Below, in pieces: positions 1 through 10,319 of a stretch of 64,000 nucleotides of DNA; within the stretch, counting starts at the first letter, position 1, and the number at the start of each line of letters is the position of its first letter. Below the pieces are notes generated by a model, which had not been told where the DNA came from, did not search any database, and was given only the letters and a program-made list of their open reading frames with translations. The DNA is taken from contig JASSKH010000025.1 of NCBI GenBank assembly GCA_031763025.1, positions 7,232,274 through 7,296,273 on the forward strand, given 5' to 3'. The position numbers and the translations under genes are program-made. Source of the DNA: Macrocystis pyrifera. Lineage: Eukaryota > Sar > Phaeophyceae > Laminariales > Laminariaceae.

Positions 1-431
1 CGTAGTTTTTGCGGTCGCGGCATACCAGGGTACATACTTTGTTTCTTCTTTTTTATCATATCTTTGCTATGCCGCTACTGATGCCAACGCTGCGGCGATC
101 CATTGCTGCTTCTGCTGCTGCTAACGTTTCTAATGCTGCCGCAACCACTGCTCGAAGCCGTTGCGGCTGCTGCTGCTGCTGCTGCTGCTGCTGATACTGC
201 TAATGCTGGCTCAACATCCACTGATTGTTCTTATGTATTCGGATTACTGTTTTTCTTGGTCGTTTTTGCACCCAAATGGTCGTTTTGGTACGTCAAAAAA
301 ATGTTTTGGCCGTTTTCCTGCTGCATTTTACGCATGTGCTAGCTGCTTCTGCTTCTGCTGCTGCCGTCGTATAGCAAGCGATTACGTACTGCTGTTGTGT
401 CGCTGTAGAGCAGTACAAATAATGAACTCTG
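1..431. repeat. CTG/GCT-rich leader with microsatellite
   Basis: GCT/CTG triplets are scattered through this stretch, with an uninterrupted (GCT)n tract at about 165-193 and further CTG clusters near 110-130 and 340-365. The short frames here are poly-Leu, poly-Ala or poly-Cys readings of the triplet and I do not accept them as genes. It may be intron or flank of the possible exon at 525. Confidence 0.6.
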
Positions 432-458
432 CCCCCCCCCCCCCCCCCCCCCCCCCCC
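432..458 (+). other. poly-C tract (27 C) before a possible splice acceptor
   Basis: An unbroken run of 27 C is followed by a further pyrimidine-rich stretch to about 510 and then by ...ttcgaccag at 524. The arrangement resembles the C-run next to the last acceptor of the MAEA-like gene near 59 kb, so it could serve as a polypyrimidine tract for an exon starting at 525. The splice role is inference. Confidence 0.4.
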
Positions 459-524
459 TTCCCCCCTCTCCCGCCATTTCCTGCACGCCACTCCCGCCCC
501 GCGCACCCTGTTTACTTCGACCAG

Positions 525-687
525 GTCGGTGGCAAGTGCTACAACTGCCGCCTGACGGACTCCACCATCAAAGACGGAGACATCATCATCAAGCGCAAGA
601 AGACTCCCTTCCATTTTGCCTGCTCCAGGGCTTCGCGGAATTCCGAAGCAGGACGCCAAGCAGATTGTCTCCATCCAGGACGAATGA
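525..687 (+). CDS. possible terminal exon with CX2C...HX2C zinc-binding motif
   Basis: After the CAG at 522-524 the frame reads VGGKCYNCRLTDS, then a charged loop rich in Lys/Asp/Ile, then TPFHFACS. This is a CX2C and HX2C pair about 30 residues apart, as in PARP-type and related treble-clef fingers. Beyond FACS the same frame stays open but loses protein-like character. The next frame reads GIPKQDAKQIVSIQDE and stops at 685-687, which looks more like a natural C-terminus, so there may be a one-base frame change near 625. The upstream exons would lie before the window. The family is not certain; it could also be a gene fragment. Confidence 0.35.
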
Positions 688-1130
688 GAGGCAACAAATT
701 GTTCCCACATTTCCCAAAATCACGACTATTTCTCCCTACACATACCCAACGGGTTCAACAGCGGACAGATCCACATTCTGGGCCTCCCGCCTCGTTACTA
801 CAGCAGCCTGGAAGACTATTTACATACCATGTCTCATCCAAACTCCTATGCTGGCTAAATCGAAAACGCGGCCGCCCAGCAACTATACAACATTTCCATA
901 ACCGTTGTCGTTGCCGGCACTGCTGCTTTCCCCTCTGTCCCGAACCTTCCTTGAAACAACAGCCTGTATGTTGTATATCATCCACATGCCATGCACTACT
1001 CCACTCTCTCCCCGCACTGATGAAATATGTTATCCTTATTATTAGACGAATGCCATTCTTACTCTTGCGTCACCCGATCTTACGTTTCACATTACATTCA
1101 CAAATAAACGCGATTATTACATCCTTCACC
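688..1130. other. no gene recognised
   Basis: A long frame continues to 1328 but shows no motif, and its second half runs through the fold-back element at 1131. I treat the stretch as 3' flank or untranslated region. Confidence 0.4.
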
Positions 1131-1347
1131 GTTTCTTACACAAATACATTTAGTTTGGTTGGCTTTGGGTATTGCCCCAATTGCAATATAACTGCAATTG
1201 GCGTCATAACATTTAGTTTGGTTGGCTTTGGGCTATTACCCCAATTGCAATATAACTGCAATTGGCGTCAAAGCCCAAAGCCAACCAAAACTGCAATTGG
1301 CGTCATAGCCCAAAGCCAACCAAACTAAATGTATTTGTACAAGAAAC
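1131..1347. mobile_element. fold-back / TIR element with nested copies
   Basis: The left end (gtttctta then acaaatacatttagtttgg) is the reverse complement of the right end (ccaaactaaatgtatttgt then acaagaaac), giving terminal inverted repeats of about 45-50 bp. Inside, the block ggttggctttggg with an adjacent caattgcaatataactgcaa occurs twice in direct orientation and again inverted, so the element carries internal duplications. No coding capacity; a non-autonomous DNA element or simple fold-back repeat. Confidence 0.6.
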
Positions 1348-1969
1348 GACGGAATACCCACTCCGAAGGAAAGCCTTGTATATATATATATGTTTTTGAA
1401 TTGTGATCACTGCTTCCTTTTTAGAGTTTCCTCGTCAACGTATTATCTACATCTATAGCCCATGAGTGCTCTACTCACATCACATGTATTTGTAATATAT
1501 TTAAAAGTATGTATTTCTGATTTAGAGAATATAGGAAGAACATTTAATAGATGGGGCATTTTGTGTGTCGTGGTGTATTTTGTTTTATTTATTGATTTCG
1601 TGTGGCCGAAGACGAAACATAAATTATAAAACTCTACGTTCAGTGCGAATTGATTAAATTAATGCTCAGACCCATTTATTTGATTGTTTCGTCTCCCCGA
1701 TATAAAAAAAACAAATAATTCCCCGTACTATATACAAACATAAAATTTCGTTTCCTCGAATTCAGAAAAATATTTATTCCCCGTACTATTAAGAAACGTA
1801 TTTCAAAATAAAAAAAACTAACAATAACCGTCATCATCACTACCATTAAGACTTCGCAAATACCGAGTAGCATTGAATGTGACGAATAAAATAGAGTTGT
1901 CTGTCGTGTGGTGTACTGGACAGCGCTTATTTTTTTTTACCACGTATTCGACGAGTACTTTTTTATCGA
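1348..1969. other. A+T-rich spacer, nothing recognised
   Basis: It contains a (TA)n tract near 1379 and short A/T runs. The small frames found here have no motif. Confidence 0.5.
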
Positions 1970-2960
1970 TTTTATTCATAGCTTTGGCTTCTTCCGCATC
2001 ACTGCCGGAGAGCGTCAACGAGAGCGACGATGGGTGTGGCGATAGTATGTCGTGGGTTGTGGGAAAGTAGCTTGAGTGAGTGTACTATAATTACGTATTG
2101 AAGTAGGTCGACATAATTCTTCAGTTGTTCTGTAGTCACTCACAGATTAATGAGGTATTCAGTTTGTCGATTGTTTTCATTGCTTTGGCTTCTCCCCCAT
2201 CACTGCCGGAGAGTGTAGACGAGAGTGTAGATAAGTGTGATGGTTGTCTGCCGTGCGTTGTGGGAGAGTAGCTTGAGTGTACTATATATACGTACAGGAG
2301 TATGTCGATTGTACTCACTGATTTGGCTGTGTTTGCTTCATTGCTGGTTTTTTGCGCGCCTTATTGCTTGAGAAAATTGTGGGTTTCAACGGGGCTCATT
2401 AATGGCGTCAGGCATCAATAATCGACAATATTTTAACAGCGTTTCTTGCGGTGTCACGGGTCTCCTTGACACCATGCTTTACGGCAGGGCGACACCATGC
2501 TTTATGGCAGGGATCAACAATATAACCTGTTTTACTAGACTTATTCCGACCATTAATCGTTGCGTCCACATCCACGGCCCCTTGTGACATCGTGAACTGA
2601 CGTACCTTACTTAGCCGTTATGTGTACGTTGCCTGCCGGTCTTGGCGTTGCCTGCGGGGTTTGCTTCGTCGGGGATAATTGCGTTTTGGAGTATGCATGC
2701 CGATTTTGTTCAGTTGTTCTGTATTTTCCCACATATTAATGGAGTATTCTACTTGTCGGTCGGTTTCATGCACGGCTTTGGCTTGTTCCCCACCACTGCC
2801 GGAGAGCGTGGACGAGAGCGTAGATGGGTGTGGCGGTTGTCTGTCGTTCGTTGCGGGAAAGTAACATGAGTGTACATCATTTACGTATTATTGGAGCAGG
2901 TCGATGGCATTCACTGATTTCGCTGTGTTTGCATTATTGCGTGGTTTTGTGTGCCTCGTT
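1970..2960 (+). repeat. imperfect tandem repeat, about three units
   Basis: The phrase ctttggcttctt/ccc...cactgccggagag, followed by a run of gacgagagcg and a gtgggaaagtagc-like ending, occurs near 1982, 2187 and 2782. Each copy is followed by gagtgtac and an acgta-rich trailer. Units differ in spacing (about 200 and 600 bp) with unrelated sequence between the second and third. Frames through it (for example PESVNESDDG, PESVDESVDG) are short and repetitive, so I call a degenerate repeat rather than a gene. Confidence 0.5.
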
Positions 2961-2972
2961 GCTGGAGAACGT

Positions 2973-3044
2973 GTGTTCGATGCACTCACTGATATGATAG
3001 GCCAAGCCTGAGTCAGTTCATAGAAGCCCCTCCAGGGTATATAT
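2973..3044 (+). repeat. 72-bp dispersed repeat, copy 1
   Basis: The 72 bases from gtgttcgatgcactcac to ccagggtatatat are repeated without visible difference at 13854-13925. Copy 1 directly abuts the LTR-like repeat at 3047. Confidence 0.8.
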
Positions 3045-3046
3045 AT

Positions 3047-3279
3047 ATTATCGCTTAGAATACACAAGACAAGGAAGAAAGGGGGAGAACATGAAGTACA
3101 CACACAACAAGAAGAAGTAGAACAACACGAAGAAGAAGAAGAAGTGAGAAAGCGGCGGATAAGATACGTCCCAATCCGCTAACCGTTCCACACAGAAACA
3201 CGCATATTTCCTGTGTGGAACTCCCAAATACCGTTACACATGAATCCATACACCAAGTACGTGAGCACTCCGAACAGCC
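3047..3279 (-). mobile_element. solo-LTR-like repeat, copy 1
   Basis: This block matches 16216-16487 along its length, except for variable GAA-rich tracts. Read on the minus strand it begins TGTTCGGAGTG and ends near GCGATAATATATA, and the better-preserved second copy has TG...CA ends, as LTRs do. It contains a short hairpin (ttccacacag...ctgtgtggaa). No internal coding region is attached. A fossil; LTR identity is inferred from the termini only. Confidence 0.45.
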
Positions 3280-3979
3280 CCTCTGCTCTCTACTTGGCTG
3301 CTTGGTGAATGGGATAACCAAACATCGCTCATGATAAAGTACCATGCCATGATGATAAACCACGATCACCTAAAATCCAAATCCAAGGTATTGTACTCAA
3401 AGATAAGTATATGTCAAGACCACCAACGCCTCAAATCAGAATATCACATATACAAATATCAAAGTCTCAAATCTCACAAAGCAAGAAACTTGATCTTCAT
3501 ATCTCAGAAAATAGTACCACAAGAACAGCTGCTCAAAACCCGAAAAATAATAAATCGGAGGAAAAAACAGAAATCAACTCCTCAAATCTCGACTGTACAG
3601 AAAGATCAAGCCCGCCAAGCCCAGAAAAGCCCACAAAGCAACTCCTCAAAATCTCAGAAAACAATCAATCTCAGAAAACAATCAATCGAATCCTTGCATC
3701 ATTTATACCAGGTATAGTACTGCAGTCCCCCCTTTTTTTATCTCTCCATCTGAATCGAACACCAATCCGATATAGCCTCTCTACAGGGGACACACTAAAT
3801 CCAGTCAAATGGCAACAAAAACCCAGAATTTCGTCTCTGAAGTAACGCCCCAGTTTAGTGCGGTCGACTTAGTATACTACAGATTTCAATTCCGCGTTAC
3901 GTACGTAGATACGTATTCAGTATAATAATGTTGTATAGTAGTTCCAAATATTTCAGCTTTCCTTCTACAGCAGTCTTCC
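3280..3979. other. A-rich spacer left of the LTR element
   Basis: Two overlapping frames of 128 and 144 codons exist here, but both are Lys/Ser/Gln-rich products of A-rich DNA (many caaa, aaatc and ctcaaa words) with no domain. I do not accept them as genes. Confidence 0.5.
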
Positions 3980-3983
3980 AGCC

Positions 3984-4244
3984 TATGGCCTCTGCCAGAT
4001 GATATCAGCAAGAGGGGCCTCTGCCAGATGATATCAGCAAGAGGGCTTCCAGCGAGGGACTCCACCAGTCTCGCTGGCCTCGCACTCAGTAAGTCTTGTT
4101 CTTAGAGCTTGTATTATCACGGAGTGATCCTCATCGGACCACGAGCCAGGTGGCTAGGGGACATCACACAGGATCCCCGGCCACTGCTCCACTCACACAT
4201 GCGATTACACTGAAACCTCCACGGCTTGGTATCTTTTGGCTACA
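3984..4244 (-). repeat. LTR (3' LTR of the element)
   Basis: It matches 9540-9771 closely. The outer part, from ggcctctgcc to agcaagag, is present twice in tandem (units starting near 3988 and 4016) but once in the other LTR. On the minus strand the repeat starts TGTAGCC and ends near GGCCA/TA. A G-rich stretch just inside it (rc of gcaccccccaaagcg at 4245-4259) is a candidate polypurine tract. Confidence 0.88.
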
Positions 4245-4323
4245 GCACCCCCCAAAGCGAGTTCACTCGACACGAACGAGCTTGACAAAACCAAAAAACC
4301 AAGACGAAATCGCATGCGGCAAA

Positions 4324-7300
4324 TCACAAATCAATGCTGAACTCTGAAGCAATTTTAATCTTGAGCGCACGGGTCATCCGTAATTTGCGCAATTCCTTCA
4401 CGACGAATTCAGGCGCAGCAGAATAAATCGACCGCAAAGACTCCCACGTGCGCTCCTCTGCTTCGAAACCATCCCAATCGACCAAGACAATCACCTCGTT
4501 GGCATCATCTTCGGCCACATGCACCAAAGCATTCATGCGGCATTCACCCTGCGCAAAGGAATGTTGGAAAACATCCTTCAGATCAGCGGTGACGTTCAAC
4601 GTCGCATCCGCATAAAATCGTAAACGAGCCACGTGAGCTTGATGCACCTTCCCAGAAACGATGTTCTGAACTGAGTACACATGATCATGATCAGCTGCTA
4701 CCACACGCCACGGACCAGTCCATGTGGACAACAATTTCGGTGTGACACCCTGCCGACGAACACGAGCATACAACACGAAATCACCAACCGCAAATTTTGG
4801 CAACACCACCTGGCCCTGAGCCTGTTTACGTTTGTTGTCGCGAGACACGGCAACAGCTGCGCGAATATCGGCGCAAAATCTCTCCTGCTCTGCAACGACT
4901 TCACGGACGTTCGCACGCAACAAGTCAGCATTCATCACGTCAACATTCCACCTGCCATCAGACTCAGAAACGAGCGCCGAGAAATCGGTACGCGGAGCAC
5001 GCCCAAACATCACGCTGTACGGAGTGCTTCGGTAACGTTCACGAAACGAAGTGTTCAAGGCCCACTGAGCGGCCGGCAAAACATCAACCCACTCCGAAAC
5101 CTGACGACGCTGTTCTGACAGAATGGAACGCAGAGCACGTACCACCTCTTTTACCATGCGTTCACACGTACCGTTCGACCACGGCGTGTAAGCGACAGCA
5201 AAACGATGTTCGATGTGCAACGCGTCGCTCAACAAAGCAAGCACCCTGTTCTTGAAATGCGTGGCGGTATCACTCACCCACACACGCGGCACCCCCAAAG
5301 TCTTACACCAGGCTAGCAAATGCTTCGCTGTGACCTCGGCTGTACAAGCCTCGGCCGGTTCCAACGCCACGTAGTTGGACAAATCATCCATGATGACCAA
5401 AACATATCGGAAACCATCCTCATCAGGCAGGCCATCGCTACCTTCGGGCCCGCTGTGGCCAACATACAAAAAATCAAAGTGCACCACTTCTCCCGGAGCG
5501 GTACCATGCACCGTGTCTCCGTAGGGACGAGGAATGAGTGCACCTGCACGCGTGTCTACACAGTGCAAACACTGGCGAACGAATTCGCGAACCTGAGAAT
5601 CCATGTGAGGCCAAACACAATATTCCTTCAGGCGAAACAAAGTCGGCGCCACACCACGGTGACCAGCCGAGCGCATGTGCGCGCACACCATCAAACGAGT
5701 TTGAAGAGCAAGATCATCCGGCGGAATCCACAAGACGTCACGCACCCCAACACGCACACGAAACAAACCATCATCGGCCAAGGTAGCTTGACCGAAGGTT
5801 GTCGAAAATTCATGAACACCAACGCCGATACGAGCGACAGACCTTTGTTGCGAGGCACGAATCACATCCAATGCGGGAAGCGAATCGTCAGCATTACATG
5901 GGCTGTGCACGGCAACCGAACGAACAGGCACCGTAGGAACTTTGACCCAACGAGACAACAGATCCCCCCAACAGTTTCGATCGCCAGGGATGTGTTCGAT
6001 TGCATAGCGGTATTGTCCTAAAACACCCTTCCAATTCTCTAGGCGTTGTGCCATGGTCTTTGTGACCGTCGTGACACACTTCTCCGGATTGAAAATGTAC
6101 TGCAAGTTTCGATGATCAGTAAAGATATGAACACCACCCCAAAGCAGGTATTCGAGCCTCCGGAACGTATTAACGATCGCAAAACCTTCTTTGTCGACAG
6201 TCGCCCAGCGCAACTGCGAACCTGTGAACGAACCACTCAGAAATCCGAGAGGCTCGTGAGACATGCTTTCCAACGCCAATCCACTGCGAAATTCGTGTTC
6301 AGGCACTTGGGTGAGAAAACTACCCCAATGGAAATCAGAAGCGTCAGGAAACATCAAAACAACGCACCCGGGACGAGGATGATGAAGCGGCACTGCTTGC
6401 GCCACCAAACCCCGTGCGGCATTCCACGCCCGCACCCGATCCTCCGTCCACGCGGTATCCTTGATGACACGATTGCGCGCCACTCGCTTAGTCCGACGTG
6501 TAGCCCCAACAAGGAGCTCCTCCAAAAAATCACGTAACGGTGCTACCGTTTCCGCTAAACGTGGTAACGATGTACGCAACCAGTTGACAGCCTGCAAGAA
6601 TTGCATTAGTTCTCCAGCGTTTTCGGGACGACGCATTTCACTTAAACCTTGCACTCGAGCGGGGTCATGGGACACGACACCATTGGAATACACCTTACCA
6701 CACCAGACCAGTTCACGAGAGAAGAAGGTACACTTGTGGGCGGCGACAAACAGTCCAACATTCTCCAGGCGTTCAAGAATGTCATCAAGCAGCTGCAGAA
6801 GAGCTTCTTCGGTGTCTGCGAAAAAGAAAACGTCATCGACCCAAACTTTGCAATCCAAACCACGCAACACTTCAGTCATGACACCTTGGAAATAAGAAGT
6901 CGCATTCAAAACACCTTGGGGAACACGGGTAGGCGTGAACAAACCGTCGCTTGTCGCCATGGTGAAGACGTCTTGCGCCTCCGGAGCCAAAGGCATCTGC
7001 CAGTACCCTTGAAGTAGGTCCAGCTTGCCGAAGAAACGCGCCCCCAGCAGATCTCCCATGTCTTCATGGTTGGGCATGACGCCCGGGGACTTCTCCACCT
7101 GTGCGTTCACCGCCGAGTAGTCGCTCACCAAACGGAAAGAGTCCTTCTTGGGCACCGCCATCGCCGGACTCGCCCACACCGCCTGGATGTTGTGGTAGAC
7201 AAAGCCAAAAAACACCAAAGCAGCAATGCACTTCGAGAGCCAGTCCCTTTTCGTCGGTTCGTACCGACGTGGCGTTGCCTTGACAGGCTTCGCCTGTTGC

Positions 7301-9333
7301 TTCAGCTGCACTCGCATCGGCTCCACTTGCGCTGGCGGATCACCACACAGCGCACGGCGAAAAGCACCCACGCGACGAGCCAAAATTTCGCGCAAACGGG
7401 TTGCTCCGCCGACGCTTAATCCACTCTGCTCTGCCTGCTGCACGCTGTCCTCCAACGCCCGTTCTCGGGCCGTCCGCTCCGCCTCCGGATCCATGAACAT
7501 GTCTGGCCCCCGGTCGACCAAATGTTCCACCGCCTTGTCCTCCGGAGCATCCACCGTAGCCTCGGTCTGAAAAGCACGCACGGAAACCGTCACTCTGCGC
7601 GCCGCAAGGTAACTCGGAGTCTCCACACCGGTCGATACCGGCACTGCGCGAGGGCGAAGCTTCTCCAGAGCTTCACGGTAGACGTCGATGCCAAGAGCTT
7701 TCATGGTAGCCATGCCAAACAGAACGACGTTATCTGTACCAGGCATGACCGCGAAAGTGATGGGCTCCAATTTCACCGCTCCCCACGGCGTCCGTACACT
7801 CACGGCAATCGGCACCGTTTTGTGCGTGACCATCACTGAAACACCCGTAGCGGTTTTCGCCTGCTGCGGGCCATTTTCGAACGGAATTTGCAGATCGGCG
7901 CCGCCGAAATGCGAAGACAGCTGCTGAAGTAAGCCGACACCGATGGACGTGAGCGCCGACCCCGAATCAAGGATCACACGCGCCATCAGCGAACCAACCG
8001 ACCCTGGCAAAGAGAGATCAGCGCGTAAACACTCAGCGCTGCGATCGACAGGCACTTCACCTGCCGTTGAACTCTGGTCGGTACCAAGAGTCACCTGACG
8101 CCATGGCTGCCCTCCTACAGCCGGCGCCGAAGAAATAGAATCGGCGGTCCACCCCGACCAAGACGTCGAATATACAGACGGTTCCGGCGCTACCGCCCCT
8201 GCAGCAGCACCAGACACTGACTCCGCCCGCTCGGTGGATGGCGAAGTTCTCGCTCCAGCAGCACCCACCGATGTTCCAGCTCCTCCAACGTATACAGCTC
8301 GGCCGGCAACAGACGAACCAGATCCCGACCCAGCGGCTCCTGCCGCTGGCGCACCAGAAGTTGAAGAAGCAACAGCAGAAGTTCCACCGCCCGCTGTCAA
8401 TTGATTGCCACCACGGCCACCGCGCCCGCGTCCATGGTTGAATCTGCCCCGGCCGCCATTGCGGCCCCCGCGATACCCTGACGACCCGCGCCCACCACTG
8501 CTGGGAGCTGTGCCGCCACCGCGAGCTTTTGGGCAATCAGAAACATAATGGTTGGGATCACCACACTCGAAACAGACGCGAACAAACGACTTTTTCGCGG
8601 ACTGCTGCTGTTTCGGTTTCTGCTGCTGTTGGCGTCGCGGTTCAGCTGCCCCTGCAGCATCTTTCCGACCATACGCCTCGATGAATTTCCACTGTTCTGC
8701 AGCAGAAAAAATTTGGTCCATGACCAATGCCGGGTCCTTCTTCCACCCTGCAGCGTACGTTAGCTGACCTTTTACGTACTTTTTGAACTCGGACGGCCAT
8801 AAGCCATCCACCAACGCCATGCTCACAAATTCCGCCGGTCCGGGCAACCACGAACGGTCCTGCGCGCGGTACATGGCATGCACCGCGTGATTCTCCGCAA
8901 AATACTTTTCCATAGCGGAGTTTACCATCATCGCGCGGTCTTTGACGGATGTTTCACCGCCCTGCTTTTCATCGCGCCTCATTGAGAGAACGCGACGCAA
9001 GTCCGCTGCCGCCCGCGAGGTGTCAAATCTGTTGCTGGTGGTTGTGTAACCAGCGTGCTGCCTAACAGCGTCCAACAACTCCGAGGCGGTCATCGTAGTC
9101 TGATGCTTGTAAAATCCCTCAAAACACCGATGAATGTAATTGGGGATAAGCTGGCCCATGCTCACTTTGGAGTGCTGAACCACCCCCTGAGCGTTGGCGA
9201 GCTGCAGCCGCTCCTCATAATCGAGGTACGCTGCGTAAAAAACACGAGAGGCCTGCTCGGTCCACACCTCTCCGTATTTCGGTGGAGTCAGAGACTCCCC
9301 TACCACCAGCGGCGTGCTTGCCGTGTGCGCCAT
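4324..9333 (-). CDS. Gag-Pol polyprotein of the LTR element (1669 aa)
   Basis: A single frame starting at an ATG (9331-9333). Rough order by residue: Gag-like region 1-250; Gln/Lys-rich linker; CCHC knuckle CFECGDPNHYVSDC near 254; Gly-rich linker; aspartic protease VILDSGSALTSIG near 455; reverse transcriptase with KLDLLQGYWQMPL near 770 and VWVDDVFFFA near 830; RNase H FPDASDFHWGSFLT near 995; integrase zinc region (HMRSAGHRG...CLHC) near 1220-1260 and catalytic core to about 1390; chromodomain-like VLVDWDGFEAEERTWESL near 1615. Gag and Pol are fused in one frame, which some chromoviruses are known to do. The element makes and inserts cDNA copies of itself, and the chromodomain is expected to steer integration to chromatin marks. 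Confidence 0.92.
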   Translation of the reverse strand: MAHTASTPLVVGESLTPPKYGEVWTEQASRVFYAAYLDYEERLQLANAQGVVQHSKVSMGQLIPNYIHRCFEGFYKHQTTMTASELLDAVRQHAGYTTTSNRFDTSRAAADLRRVLSMRRDEKQGGETSVKDRAMMVNSAMEKYFAENHAVHAMYRAQDRSWLPGPAEFVSMALVDGLWPSEFKKYVKGQLTYAAGWKKDPALVMDQIFSAAEQWKFIEAYGRKDAAGAAEPRRQQQQKPKQQQSAKKSFVRVCFECGDPNHYVSDCPKARGGGTAPSSGGRGSSGYRGGRNGGRGRFNHGRGRGGRGGNQLTAGGGTSAVASSTSGAPAAGAAGSGSGSSVAGRAVYVGGAGTSVGAAGARTSPSTERAESVSGAAAGAVAPEPSVYSTSWSGWTADSISSAPAVGGQPWRQVTLGTDQSSTAGEVPVDRSAECLRADLSLPGSVGSLMARVILDSGSALTSIGVGLLQQLSSHFGGADLQIPFENGPQQAKTATGVSVMVTHKTVPIAVSVRTPWGAVKLEPITFAVMPGTDNVVLFGMATMKALGIDVYREALEKLRPRAVPVSTGVETPSYLAARRVTVSVRAFQTEATVDAPEDKAVEHLVDRGPDMFMDPEAERTARERALEDSVQQAEQSGLSVGGATRLREILARRVGAFRRALCGDPPAQVEPMRVQLKQQAKPVKATPRRYEPTKRDWLSKCIAALVFFGFVYHNIQAVWASPAMAVPKKDSFRLVSDYSAVNAQVEKSPGVMPNHEDMGDLLGARFFGKLDLLQGYWQMPLAPEAQDVFTMATSDGLFTPTRVPQGVLNATSYFQGVMTEVLRGLDCKVWVDDVFFFADTEEALLQLLDDILERLENVGLFVAAHKCTFFSRELVWCGKVYSNGVVSHDPARVQGLSEMRRPENAGELMQFLQAVNWLRTSLPRLAETVAPLRDFLEELLVGATRRTKRVARNRVIKDTAWTEDRVRAWNAARGLVAQAVPLHHPRPGCVVLMFPDASDFHWGSFLTQVPEHEFRSGLALESMSHEPLGFLSGSFTGSQLRWATVDKEGFAIVNTFRRLEYLLWGGVHIFTDHRNLQYIFNPEKCVTTVTKTMAQRLENWKGVLGQYRYAIEHIPGDRNCWGDLLSRWVKVPTVPVRSVAVHSPCNADDSLPALDVIRASQQRSVARIGVGVHEFSTTFGQATLADDGLFRVRVGVRDVLWIPPDDLALQTRLMVCAHMRSAGHRGVAPTLFRLKEYCVWPHMDSQVREFVRQCLHCVDTRAGALIPRPYGDTVHGTAPGEVVHFDFLYVGHSGPEGSDGLPDEDGFRYVLVIMDDLSNYVALEPAEACTAEVTAKHLLAWCKTLGVPRVWVSDTATHFKNRVLALLSDALHIEHRFAVAYTPWSNGTCERMVKEVVRALRSILSEQRRQVSEWVDVLPAAQWALNTSFRERYRSTPYSVMFGRAPRTDFSALVSESDGRWNVDVMNADLLRANVREVVAEQERFCADIRAAVAVSRDNKRKQAQGQVVLPKFAVGDFVLYARVRRQGVTPKLLSTWTGPWRVVAADHDHVYSVQNIVSGKVHQAHVARLRFYADATLNVTADLKDVFQHSFAQGECRMNALVHVAEDDANEVIVLVDWDGFEAEERTWESLRSIYSAAPEFVVKELRKLRMTRALKIKIASEFSIDL

Positions 9334-9539
9334 AATCCACAGCAGTCCACCTGGACTCTACTGTAATAACGGAGAAACTGCCGCCTGACCTGTGCGTCCT
9401 CCAGCTCCCGAGCGTCCTCCCCTGCTGTGCGCTTCAAGCCGTTTCGATCCGTCCAACGGGCCAACTGCCTTCCCAGCTGTGACCCAATACTCCGCAGCCG
9501 AAAACTCCTCCAACAGAAGTTCCGCGAATATCTAGATAT

Positions 9540-9771
9540 TATGGCCTCTGCCAGATGATATCAGCAAGAGGGCTTCCAGCGAGGGACTCCACCAGTCTCG
9601 CTGGCCTCGCACTCAGTAAGTCTTGTTCTTAGAGCTTGTATTATCACGGAGTGATCCTCATCGGACCACGAGCCAGGTGGCTAGGGGACATCACACAGGA
9701 TCCCCGGCCACTGCTCCACTCACACATGCGATTACACTGAAACCTCCACGGCTTGGTATCTTTTGGCTACA
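9540..9771 (-). repeat. LTR (5' LTR of the element)
   Basis: It matches the left LTR from tatggcctctgcc to ttggctaca. About 205 bp separate its inner edge from the ATG of the Gag-Pol frame. I did not see a standard initiator-tRNA primer site immediately inside it. Confidence 0.88.
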
Positions 9772-9830
9772 AGCCCCAACGGAACGGGATAAAAAGCATC
9801 ACTCATGAATCACGATCGATTCCTCAACTC

Positions 9831-9995
9831 AGGAAATCCATAAACTTGAGAAACCCAGTACGGGTATAGTGTAACACTGTGTGGTCCCCCTTGTGTCCGT
9901 ACTTGGCCATGCAGGAAATCCCTAAACTTGAGAAACACAGTACGGGTATAGTGTAACACTGTATGGTCCCCCTTGTGCCCGTACTTGGCCATGCA
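9831..9995 (+). repeat. two tandem 82-bp units
   Basis: aggaaatcc(a/c)taaacttgag...gtacttggccatgc occurs twice in a row (starts 9831 and 9913) with few differences. The unit has no coding sense. Confidence 0.8.
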
Positions 9996-10004
9996 AACAG
10001 CTGG

Positions 10005-10105
10005 GGGAGCGGAAGGGGATTCGGTACTCGATGTCATGCATGGCCACTCTTCTATCATGACTGTAGGCCCTCGCATCGCTACAATGCCGGGACGGAGTAC
10101 GCCAG
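10005..10105 (+). repeat. fragment of the G-run dispersed repeat
   Basis: After a G-rich lead-in (ctgggggagcggaagggg) the phrases tactcgatgtcatgcatggcc, ccctcgcat and acaatgccgggacggag match the repeat copies at 48, 61, 63 and 64 kb. The similarity ends near 10105. Confidence 0.65.
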
Positions 10106-10319
10106 ATTGTTATCGATCACATACGCACAAAATACTGCCGCCTCTTGCTGCGGCCGTACATGTACGTACCAGTATCATATACTACAAAAAAGAACAGAAT
10201 TCGAGAATGACGCACTCAGCTATCAACTATCATGTCATCAACCAGTAATCTACACGTAAATCACTTGAATAGAAATACCCGTAATTTAGATGTACTCGTA
10301 TTTTACCACAAATGGCTTA

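Larger units (their letters stand above)
3984..9771 (-). mobile_element. Ty3/gypsy chromovirus-like LTR retrotransposon, looks whole
   Basis: A 5.8-kb element on the minus strand with LTRs at both ends and one long Gag-Pol reading frame between them. A 4-bp AGCC flanks it on both sides (3980-3983 and 9772-9775), a plausible target duplication. Part order is capsid-like region, zinc knuckle, protease, reverse transcriptase, RNase H, integrase and a C-terminal chromodomain-like segment, as in chromoviruses. The LTRs appear almost identical apart from an extra internal repeat unit in the left one, and I saw no obvious break in the frame, so the insertion is likely recent. Confidence 0.9.

Noticed and set aside
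3331-3845. Two overlapping A-rich frames of 128 and 144 codons
   Set aside because: Composition-driven (Lys/Ser/Gln), no motif, mutually overlapping.
4680-8850. Numerous plus- and minus-strand frames of 60-230 codons inside the LTR element
   Set aside because: All are alternative-frame readings of the Gag-Pol gene.
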